Shown: one piece after another, positions 44,801-56,200 of the stretch
Numbering within the stretch: position 1 is the first letter of the stretch
Layout: each line of letters begins with the position of its first letter
DNA from: Ascidia mentula
Lineage: Eukaryota > Chordata > Ascidiacea > Phlebobranchia > Ascidiidae
Direction: 5' to 3'
Assembly (NCBI GenBank): GCA_947561715.1
Contig: OX387205.1
Span: 7,693,001-7,757,000 of the forward strand
Length of the DNA stretch: 64,000 nucleotides
Position numbers and translations under genes: made by a program
Notes under the pieces: generated by a model
Seen by the model: only the letters and a program-made list of their open reading frames with translations
Database searches by the model: none
What the model was told of the DNA's origin: nothing

Positions 44801-45426
44801 GTCACAAACTTCGATAAAAGGAGAACCGCTGCTTCTTGACAATTGTCTGAGGACATTGTAAGATACAACCTTCCAACATCCAGAATACGAAATGTAATGG
44901 ATTGCTTCTCATTTACACTGTCGGGAACATCAAATTTAGTCATGTTAAATGGTATGAGGCATATCATAGAAAGCCACAATAACAACATGTAACGTGTCTC
45001 CCAAGTATCTTGATCATGAACAGATTGACTGTCAAGCATGCTTAATACTGGTTCAAGATCAGAAACTTCATGAGGAAATTTTCTGATCATAATTTTATGT
45101 CCTCTCACTTTTGTTAAAAGGTAAATATATTTGAAAGCGCAGTGAATTTGATCAACTGGAGTCAATTTGTTCTGCACATAAGATAGTAACTTTACTAACA
45201 ATATATCCAAATGGGGATCAAGTAAATGTGGTTGTTCAAGATACTTGTCCACTATTTCTGTGAATTTCTCATCGGACATCTCCTTCGAAGTTATGCTTTT
45301 TACAGCATTTGGAATGTTGTCAATAAGTTCATTTATTTCATCTGCCTCAGCGAAATGGTCAAGGGCAATTCCCTCAGTAATTCCTTCCTCAACATTGTTA
45401 GAATTTGAATCATCATCCACTTCCAT
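41887..45426 (-). CDS. TBCD: Tubulin-specific chaperone D (TBCD), intronless
   Basis: HEAT/ARM-repeat cofactor that captures beta-tubulin from cofactor A, builds the TBCE-TBCD tubulin complex and acts as GAP partner with TBCC; also acts at centrosomes. 1179 residues in one open frame (human 1192, many exons). Diagnostic blocks: [19 protein letters not shown] and [12 protein letters not shown] near the N-terminus, [83 protein letters not shown]-type [16 protein letters not shown], and [14 protein letters not shown] near the end. The stop codon overlaps a poly(A) signal (AATAAA, complement of 41886-41891), so the 3' UTR may be very short. Upstream of the ATG (minus strand) the sequence reads GTACAGCAATATGG, an acceptor-like context compatible with a 5' UTR intron or trans-splicing. 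Confidence 0.96.
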   Translation of the reverse strand: [1179 protein letters not shown]

Positions 45427-47222
45427 ATTGCTGTACTTTCAGCATGTAAATTAATTTACTACTTTTTCTGAAAAATTAGCAAAGCATAAAATTATTAAAT
45501 GTTTTTTGTCATTACCAAAATGATTTCTTCACCATCAGCACTACTACACCCACAAGCACATTTTTAGCACTAACAAAAACTAAACCTAGATACTTTTTGT
45601 TCAATTTTTTAAAAAGAAAACATGGTCAATAAGCAACAAAACTACAGTATTTCAAACTGATTTTGCTTTTGCCTTGAATGCAGAAAATAAAATTGTCAAT
45701 CACTGTCATTTTGGCAAAATTTTCACATAAATATTACGCATCAATGATTTCGACTTTGTTACGCTTTATTAAATTATTCTCTAAAAGCTTCCAAATTTAA
45801 ATAACGTATGTGTAAAGGCAACAACACACATTTTTAGATCAATATATATCTATTTTTTGTTATATTGTACAAACCGAATACTTTTGTTGAAAAGATTTTG
45901 TGCACAAATTTTGCTAAATTTGAGTTTGAAATCTCAGACGGAAATTTACGAAATCCGAAAAGTTTCCGTGTGAGGTCCTGCAGCTTCACAACGGTTCAAA
46001 TGATTGCCATTGTATGTAAATGTAACCATAGAATACTAAAACATCATAGAATGTTTTAGTATTCTATGATGTAACTGGAGTGCTACTTCTAGCAGTTTTA
46101 AAAGTGCTATGGGATCGGTCACAAACAGGCTAAACAAATCACTGTTGCCAAACAAATTTACAATTGATCTGTTACTGCATGTTTAGACAAACAATTGATG
46201 AAACCAGTTTCTTGTTTTGCTGCATTTTTAACGAATATATCAAATATCACTAAGCACTAGCCGATTGGAAAACGCCCAAAATCAAACCCACGTACAACTG
46301 ATCGCTTTGTGACTTTACCCTCGACCATTCAGACATAGAAAAATCTGAGAGGAGCAATTCCCGCCCGCATAGGTAAGTTTCTTCAATGGAAATACTCATA
46401 CGAAATACAAATATGCGGTATTAACATTAAATGAAAAAGTTTGCACATCTTCTTAGCAGCAATTTTGACTCTTCACTGATGGAGCACATCTTGTTTTGAA
46501 AGATTGGTCCAACAGACCTGTTCAAAAAAACTTTTTCGCGAGCTTAATTTGCTATGGCGTGACAAGCAAAAAGCACAACAACCCTCGCGTCTTCAACACT
46601 GTAATCTGGCTCGTTGAAGTGGGCCCCTACCGGTTTCTCGGCGTTGTTGTGCAGTACGTTTTCAACCACGGTCGATGATCACCTCTCCGTGCCTTTTTCT
46701 TTCTTGTTTTTAGCGCCGTCATCGCATTTTACTTTTGTTACGCCAAGTGCAGTACCTGATGAAGGGAGATTAATCTCGCGAAAGCTCAAGCGAATAAAGT
46801 TTTATAATAGTGCAACAGCAACTACTGAAAGTTATAGACCAGAGACTGACACGGCGAATTATTTTAGCACTGTGTTAGTGTAATTACGGAATGATGTTTA
46901 TCTCTTTAATTGGCGCTGTTTTCGGTTGATATTTTGGGGCTACAGATCGAGGTGGTTCTAAACAAACACTTGTTTAGAAACTACATTACGAAGAGAAAAT
47001 TGTGGACGTTAAATGTTGTTCGTACCATATGACAGACACACGCTATATTTAGCCTGGCTCTTATTCATTTTTTTGAAACTACAAACCAAGGGACAATAAT
47101 TAATGGAGGTGAAAACATAATTTATAAAAACAAACGAAAATATGTCATTGATCAGCAACAAGAAATACGACAACAACATGACGTTCACAATTTGATTTCT
47201 ATTGGAACACAACCCCCGTGCT
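45427..47222. other. Gap between mTOR 3' end and TBCD start
   Basis: Both genes run on the minus strand, so this 1.8 kb holds the TBCD promoter and the mTOR 3' UTR. Features seen: a perfect hairpin at 46027-46068 and a repeat-like box near 46757. The frames at 46496-46883 and 47009-47281 have no recognisable protein motif. Confidence 0.45.
46027..46068. repeat. Perfect 18-base hairpin
   Basis: CATAGAATACTAAAACAT (46027-46044) is followed after 6 bases by its exact reverse complement at 46051-46068. CATAGAAT also recurs in the loop region, so the structure includes short direct repeats. Confidence 0.7.
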
Positions 47223-47238
47223 CTACCAGAATGGACAC
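47223..47238 (-). other. MTOR: 16-base terminal coding segment of mTOR
   Basis: After the acceptor TTTCCAG, the minus strand reads GTGTCCATTCTGGTAG. Joined to the donor at 47308 (GGATG then GTATGT) it gives G-W-C-P-F-W-stop, the invariant end of the FATC domain. Without this splice the frame would run past the Trp into unrelated residues. Confidence 0.9.
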
Positions 47239-50200
47239 CTGGAAACAAATTAAAATACTCTTTGATAGCTACAAGGCACACCAGGTATTTGTGTTAACAG
47301 CACATACCATCCGATGTAACACTGACAAAGGTTTTCGTGTGACGTAGCTTGGGCGATTAACAACTCGACTTGACTGGGGATGTCCATTGGCTCAGAACTG
47401 AAGTCGCAACCTGTGGTACAAAATAATTACGAAACGGCCAAATCGCGTTATTTATAAAGATTTATGCACGAGCCTGTCAACTTGTCGCGTACACGTTTCA
47501 CAATAGCAAGAGCCTTCTTGTTCAAAACTTCAGGTCTGTAATTGGTGCTACTATCCCCTGAAAGGCAAAATACTAAATTCAAAGACAATTAGGATTATCG
47601 AAAACCGACAATGGAGACAAGTTCTCGCCTGGTGTTTGCAGGGGAGCTGGTGGTGGTTGTTCTTGTGGAGTTTCGTTTCCCCGTGTTGCGAGTTCGGCGC
47701 TACCTGCATAAAAAGCGTAAGTTCATACCCAACACACAGAAACACTCTGCGTCTTGTCCCTTACCGTCGACCAGTCTCCAGTTCAACAAAGGATCGTAAA
47801 CAAAGGCTTCAAGTACAGCCATCACACTTTCTCTGTGTTGACGCATCACAGCCATCACAATATGACAGGTGTGTTTGTAGTTGCCTTCAATACCAGTCAC
47901 TTCCATTGCGTTTGTTAACATCCGGGTTAAACGGAAGGGAATTTTCTCTGGAAACTTTTCTCTCGCCATCGCCACCTTACGTAAAAATAGAGTTTGAAAG
48001 CCAAAACGTCAATAACGATCGTTGACGTCATTACCTCAAAGCAGTCGCCAAAATCGATGTGAAGAACTTTTCCGCTCACGCGATCCAACATAAGGTTGCT
48101 CGGATGTCGATCCCCCAAGCCAAGGACGTGTCCTACCATCGACATGACAGCCAGAGATCGAGTGTAATTTGTTCGACGATCAAACCATGCCTGAAAAATG
48201 AAAATAATTTTTCATCTGTTATGTTGGACTTGTCCACAAGATTGTAGAGGTTGCTATAACCAAGATTCAACACCATGTTAACTTTTTTTAAGTTACTTTA
48301 CCTCAGATGTTGGACTCTTTAACCAAAGAAGTTTGGATAAATCATCCCCAGCCGTGTTGTTAATTGCGTGTTCAAACACTTCAACTTTCTGCATGAGAGA
48401 CAAGTGATCATAGTCCGGTGCCATCTGCAAGAAAATGTTATTTCTTTACAATTTATTCATAAATTAGTTGAGGAGATAGACTTACCCGAAGCATAATGCG
48501 GTGTTCGATGTTAAGCAAAATTTTCTTTTTGTCGCGATAGTCGCGAATGAGGGCATGCAAAGTATCGCAATTCGGAACCCAACCAATTAATCCAGAGTTC
48601 GTTGACAGAGGAACGACGGAGAATCGATGGATGCTGCAAGTAATCGTTTTTATCACATAATTGTAAACATGGGCGTATCGAGGAGGGTCACGGGGACACA
48701 ATATATATAAATTACATTAAATTTTGCGACAATTACAGCACATACAAGTGTCAATATTTTATGAAGCTTGTAAGAAACAAATTTACAATGCCATTCAAAA
48801 AAACCTGGATATGACTATGGTTGCCAGGTATTTGTATGAAAACCTCTGTCTGTTAAACGATGTTTTCTGATTAGTCTATAAGAACCATTTCCAAGTTTTT
48901 TAGTGCAGCGATATAGTTTACCTAAGATTTTTCCGACTGCAAGCTTGATCAGTGGTAAGAAGGGCGTTTACCAAACCAAACAACTGCATGACACGTTCGT
49001 CTTGTCGGAGATCTTCGTGGCCCTTTAATAAAAACGTGTAATCCTTTCCATTGCTACCTGGAAAAAGTATTAACAGACAAGAATCGTGAGTTTTTTATTT
49101 CCATTTCTATCAAGGGGAATTGATAAACGAATTAATTTCGTCGATTACAAAGAAACTGTTTTACCTTTTATCGATAGTTTCCTTGGTCTCTGTTTGGAAG
49201 TAATAACTTGTAATGTGTGTTGAACTGAACGGATGCGAACAATTGGACGGTGGGGGTCGTATGTTCCTGGTACAGCTAACTCCAAATCTTTGCACACCAT
49301 CAACTTAGGTGAGACGTACTGAAGTTCGATCGTTGTAAGCTGTATATACGGTTTATTATGTGTGTGAACATTTCAATACCACAATGCTATCTTTATAAAA
49401 CAGGTTAACATTAAGGCTTCAACATTATTACATCAGTCGGCAAAAAACGCATGGCTAGCCAAACGCGTTACACACTAACGACAGTATGCGTTTAAATGTT
49501 TTATGTGGCATTGAACCACAAAGTTTGACAACAAATAAGTTTTCACATTCTATAATTAAAAACCTGTGGCAATTGTTTTGATATCCGCCTAAACACGTGA
49601 TAATATAGATCCCATGCTTGGTTGAGATCTTTAATATTCCCAGATTTCATAAATTTTCTGCACCATTCCTGTGCTTCCTGCAGGTCACGTCCATATGCCT
49701 GGAAAATGTGAAGAAATATGTTACTGCTAAATAACATTTTACATCAATCTTATTCCTTTCAAATAATACCAGATTTTTTGTGCGTACAACCAGTACTTCA
49801 CCAATCTTCAGACTAAAATGAAATTTTATTGATAATACCTGGTTGAAACTGATTTCCTTTAAAGTCTGCGGTCCTTTCTCCAGCAATTGATGCAAAGGTT
49901 CAAGAGTTGTAAGCATTGCTCGAACATCCCGCTCTCCGAAGTAAAGTCGTGAAGCTTCTTCCAACCCTTCATGCCACAATTCGTGCCACAAAATCGCGAC
50001 CCGAATCAACTCCTCCGAAACCTGGGTTATATCAAAACAACACTCTGGAATAATAAACTGGTAAATACTTAAAACATAACGACTCGTTTACCAAAATAGC
50101 TTGCTGAACAAGGTTGTTTGAATGGTCGCGCATTTTATTCAATATTTTGTTTGCAGCTTGATTTCGCTGTGGTATTGCTGATTTGGAAGCCACGGCCAGT

Positions 50201-53200
50201 GGATAGATAAGAGCCTTGGGAAAGGGAATATTATTTACATAGCTAGGATATTTCATTACAAAGAATAACGTACCTGTGGATGATATTTACCAATATCGGC
50301 TAACAACTGGTGGTTAATATGTGACACCAATGATCTCGGAGTGTCAATGCGGGCAATCAGTTGGGGAATAACCTACATTTTCCAGTTTAGTAACTGCAGT
50401 TTGGGAAGTTTCATTAACAAATTATTACCTGAAGCCAGTTTTCAATTTGAATGCTTTTAATTCCCTCCACCAAAACATCGTGTAAAGATGACCAGTGGCC
50501 ATATTCAAACCAAAGAGTTAAAACCCTGCGTGCAATTGTTTGATGTAAACACATGTATTCAGATCAGGAACCATCATAAGCCGCCTGACAGTTTGTAAAT
50601 AATGTCAAAATATTTATGAGTTTCCACAACATATATTCGCCCGAGAAAATGTGCTTACCTTTTTTAGTCAGCATTGACCGTTTTATGAAAATATGAATTT
50701 AAATCGGTACATGCATAGCCTATATTTCCCAGACATGCGGCTTTTTAATTCCTAATGTCAAGGGGGTTGGCGAGTCTGATTTAATCTGATTAGTTAGTAA
50801 CTAATAGTTACATAACACACCGTAATGTATCTTGCAAGGAATTTCCTTGAGATAAAGAAATCGATCGAAAGAAACCTTGCACAGATGGAACAGCAAATTT
50901 CAGAATTGTCGAGTCATGCTGGAAACAACACATACAAAATTTTACTTCTATGTTCTAAGAATCTAATACTTTGGTAAAGATCGTACAGTATTTATTTCTT
51001 GTTTGGGGGATCTTGGTTGTTTTGTTGGTTCAATTTCCAAATCTGATACTTCTGAGTCTGAATCAATGGTGCTTTCTTCATCCTTGTCTAAAATTGAGTA
51101 AAAAAAACAATGCCATAACACAGGGTGGCCAACCTTTTATTTTCCATACGACATTTTTTATTTATAATACACCAAGGTTCTCAGTGTTTTTATTCTTTTA
51201 AGATAAGTTAATTTTAGATTAGAATCTTCTGGTTATGAGTGACCTAAATTTCTGCTACACTCTTTTCTGGAAATCAGTTGAAATTTTTTTACAAGTGTTT
51301 TTTTTCTTTCAGCATTACTGAATTATAATGTACCACTTTTTCTCTTTGTTATATGAATATGAACTTTTTTTTACATTTTTAACAAACCAACTGCTTTACC
51401 ATTTTCACTTCTTGTTGATGTTTCAGCAGGTGTATCCATTCTGTTTTTGTAGAACAATACGCATTCAAAGTTTACCACTGCCCAAGAGTGCCAAGCCTTC
51501 TCAAGAAAACAAAAAATAATAAAAAGTAACATGCGTTGGTTGGAGACTTACCTTGTACCAACTCCTGTCATGCTCTGTTGACAACATGTGGAATTTGATG
51601 ATATTTGGAATAGTTTTGTCGTTGATTCCATTGACATCTTGCTGCCATTCACCCAACTTTAGGTAGCATCTTTCCAAACAACAAATTTAAAATATGGCAC
51701 TCTTTTTCTACAGCAATTTACCAGTACCTTGAGAGTAAATGCTTTAGTTCACTTCTCTGTTCAGGGTCTGATAATGTGTGAGGAACATTTTGAATGCTTG
51801 CTACAAACTTGTGCATTCTGGTTAGTGCTTCTTCCTACAACCAAGACAAAGTCAAAACATTTTTTTTCAAACAAAAATGTTCCTTTCAGTACATTGTCAA
51901 AGCTATGTCGCAACAAGAAGTTATTGCACAAACAAATGTAGAGTACCAGTATGCATGGAACAGACATATACAATGACAAACAAAAGCACATACAACCTTT
52001 CTGTCTTGTTTCCAAACATGTTTGATGTAAGCAAAAGACACATAAGGATAGGTAGTCGGCAAGGGTTTACTTGGGTCTTTTTCTGGGTCCATTTCAAGAA
52101 GTTTTACTAATGTTTTATGTGCAAGCATCTGTAATAAAGAGCAATCAAAAACTGGATCTGATGATAGTTGTGTTATAAAAAGACCTGTCTGCCACTTTTC
52201 ATGCACAAGCTGGCAAATTTAAGCAAAGTTCTCATATCCTCGTGTGGTGACACAACAAGTGATCGCACTTGAATGATTCTTTGCCAGTCTTCCAACTGCC
52301 TTTGACAACCCTGTGATTTTACCAACATATTAAATATGTACATAATGATGTCATTGTAGATCAAAAGATTCTCAAATGTATTAAGGATTCCTAACCTGAA
52401 GACGGTCCCACCATGCTTGTCTTATAATTGGTCTCCTGTCTGGCATAAGCTTGTATTGAACAACTTCTTCCAACTCAGCAAGAAGTTGGCAGTTCACAAG
52501 TGCTGGATAAGCTCGGCTGTGAGATTCTCCAGCAAGAGCAGTCAGTTCACTGTCCAATATTTCCCGGGCCTCAGCAATGCACTGACAATGAACAAAGTTA
52601 TGCTTTTGTTATACTGTCATACGCCTTGTCAAATTTTACACAGCTAATGGGAAGTAAAAAAAACAATTGTATGCAATATGGATTATTGCAAACAAACAAA
52701 CGATTTTTAACAAATGTATTCCAATAGTAAATCTTGTATTACCTCTTGTGCTTGACCAAAGTGATTTTGATGAATTGCAATAACAGCACGATACAAAGAG
52801 CCATCATAATGTTCTCTTGGTATCATACATGTGTATTCATCCATACTTCCCCACTTTCCTAAACCCCACGATGCTGCTGCTGCAAGCCGAGCCATTTTTT
52901 TCTGAGCATCTCCTTGGCATGTGTTCCACTGTTCTTCAGCACATGTATACAGCAAGTCCCTTTGGAATTTAAGTAAATTCACGAATGTGGGTCATAAGGT
53001 TTTGTAAACCCTAAAAGTAGACTGTATCCAAGCCTTATCTTTTCGTTAGAGTATGGCTTGTACTAAAGCACATTTCGAGCTTTTTAGTTGGTATTATTAG
53101 CATGTATATATGATGTACATGACCTTTGGGGCTCACTTCCCACAAACAAAGCAACTAAAAGTATGAAAGACTGGAGTGAGAAAGTGCACATATGTACAAC

Positions 53201-56200
53201 ATTGTTAAAGAGCAGAGTGAAAATTGGATTTTTAACTGTTGTAAAAAGATGTGCTATTTCAACATATTTGAATTTAGGATTTAATTTACATGGAAAATAT
53301 TTATGCATTTACTGGTGTTTATTTCCATTGAAATCTTGATATGCATTAAACTTCGTTTTTACCATTCCCCAAGTGCATCCAAACATCTCATGTAGCCAAG
53401 CTTGTTTTCTATTAGTTGTTCCTCTTTGGTTTTGTCACTTAGAACATCTTTGCCAGCCAGTGGAACCCGTAACTTGTAGTGGTAAGCTTGTTTCGCTTCT
53501 TCCCATTTGTGCAGCCTCTCATACCATTCAACATTTATGTTGTGTTGGGGCTAAAAATCAGGATATTTCCAACAACGAAATAATTGGTATTAGAAATTAG
53601 AATTATTACATTGGGTAGTTGTATGTTGTTGATGTGATATTGCAATACACCATCAGCTGCCTCAGGCTGTCCCAGTTTGCTGTTAATACTGTAAAAAAGC
53701 AGATATGTTGGAATAACACAATACACTTTTAATAACACAATATTAAAATAAAAAATAATATAAGAATGTTAGTAGGTAAAAACAACATACTTTATTAAGT
53801 CACCAATAACACGATCAGTTGGATTTTTGTGAAATTCAAGTTCCTTGTAATGCAGAGCTTTGGCATAAGCTCTACATCTGGAAGCAGTTTCACCAAGCAA
53901 GGCAATTCCATTGTCATCCCCCATTGGAAGAGGACCCTAAATTCAAACAAGAAAAATGTCGATAAAGGTCAAAATGCAAGGACCATTGACTATAACTTTC
54001 ACAATAAAATATCAGGCTATCACCAAGATTTCAGGTCAAAAAGTTCACAAAACCAACTACAATAAATATAAACAAAATGTTTTAAAGCAAAGCACACTAC
54101 TGTTTCATGCCTTATCAGTATGCTCCATAAATTCTGCCAAGTTGAGAAGAGTGTGGGTAACTTCAGGAGGAACATCAGGTGCAGCAAGAGCAAGTTGAAT
54201 ATATTTTACCAGCTCATCTTGCTGCCCCTCATCCAATTCACTCCAACACGACAAAAATGCAGCATTAAACAATTGTCTGCAAGCACAAGCAGAGTTTTAA
54301 ATGTTATGTATCTAAATACTTGTTGATATAAATTCACCTGGCTAGGGGTGTGTATGTTTTGGCAAGGGCTCCACAAGCTTTCAGGGCCATAGATGGAGAT
54401 TCTTTCAGTAACTCTAGACTAAGGTGTCTGAGCCATTCCAACCAATCATCCTTTGATATTTGTCTTGTGACAACCCACGCCTAAATAAGATGACACTGAT
54501 CATGTTTACAACGAAAATGTAACAACGAATTAAAAAATGTTTATTTTACAAATTTTCACATTAATTATATTTGCCCATTACATACCTTTTGCAAACTGCT
54601 TGTGTGAACATGACTTTTTTTTGAAACAGTGATGTCAGCTGCATTAGCAAGAGAATGGAGTTCATCATTTTTCTCTTGTCCACTCCATAGGAAAGCATCA
54701 CCTCCATTTCTTGGAGATCCCTGGCAATTGTGAGTTTTATCATACTGTTTATGTATTAATGGTATAGTTACCTTTGTTATTTGCGAAACAAGGTTCTCAT
54801 ACGTAGCATTAGATATTTTGTGCTTCAATAATATGGAATCAATAATTGGCACGAACACAGAAAATCTGATAACATTGTCAAATGAAGGTCAATAAATCAC
54901 ACACAAAATTGAGGACCATTGCAAACATAACGCTGAATGTACCTTGGTCCAAATTGTCGAATTGCAGCACAAAGTGTTTTAAGTGCAGCTTGTTGTAGAT
55001 CTGGACACATATCAAGAACATATGCAAGGGGGTGAACTATTTGGGACATGTACTCTCTTAAATCAATGCATTCACAAAGTCTAGACAGTGTTTCCAGTAC
55101 AGAACTACAAAAAGATCATATGCAAGTTGAATCTGTAAATCTGTTGATAGAATTGCAGCTCCTGAGATGGCAAAATACCTCCTGATATTTGTTGGAGTTT
55201 CAATTGCACGCAATTGTTGTAGCATTGGTGGAAGCAAAATGTGACTATAATCTGCTAGATTTGTTCCAAAAACTTGCATTGCATGCAGCAACTAAATGTT
55301 TGTATTAGTTACCATCCTACTTGTTATTTCATTAAAATATGCAAACCTGCAGGGTCACCGTTTTCCCAGGACTTTCATCATACATAAATATTTTTAGGGC
55401 ATATGGGATAATTTGAGGAAGATAGAGTTTAAAGTCTGATGCGAGTGCCGCTGCAATTTGCTCAGTTAAGGAAATCAGTGTGCTCTGCATTCCACTTCCC
55501 ATGCTCCAATATTCCTGACAGTAAATGAAGAGGATATTCAGACTAAAGATGTTATAAACTGAACCCATTAATATACATTATATGATTTGTGTTGTTTACA
55601 TGTTCAGTCCAGCCAAGAGAGTTCAAACCTTTGATATGTCTATGGTGCCAATTACATAAATACATCATGTAATCAGTGGATATAACCTTTTATTTATTTA
55701 CCATGATTATGTTATTTTTTTGTTGCAATGTTTTATATAAAGATCGTATATATAAGTAGTGTAAACAAACCTGGTCCGAGTTTTTGCCAAAACCATGAGC
55801 ACAGTCACAAGTAGCAGTAATTTTAAAGGGAAAATGTATTTTTACAAACTTTTTATCAATTGGCTTTAATTGCAAATTTACCTTTATCACGGCAAAAATG
55901 TTGTCCATAAAACCCCTGACATGTTGTTTCACTGTTGAGATGATCAGACCAAGATTTTTGAACAAAAACTAAAGTAGAAATAACAAATGTCATATATTCA
56001 GTAAACAGAATCTTAAATGAAACCAACCTCTCTGATGCTTGGGTCACAATTTTGTATTGTGGACAAGTATGTTGGAATTATCTCCGAAAGATATGGGACG
56101 CATTTAACTCCAAGCGATTGAAACATGTAATTGACTGCCTGTGAGAACAAATAGATTCCAGCAACATATTTACATTGCTTTTTTTGTAGAGTGAGATTTG

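Noticed and set aside
46757..46790. Hammerhead ribozyme core (CTGATGA ... GAAA)
   Set aside because: Helix II has only four clean pairs with a mismatch below it, and no flanking helices I and III or cleavage site could be traced. Kept only as part of a possible repeat family.
46496..46883. Overlapping plus-strand frames upstream of the TBCD gene
   Set aside because: No protein motif; the region contains repeat-like sequence and lies in the mTOR-TBCD gap.
47600..47703. A third GC-AG intron in the mTOR linker
   Set aside because: The linker is poorly conserved between species and at least one GT-AG combination also keeps frame, so the GC donor cannot be preferred.
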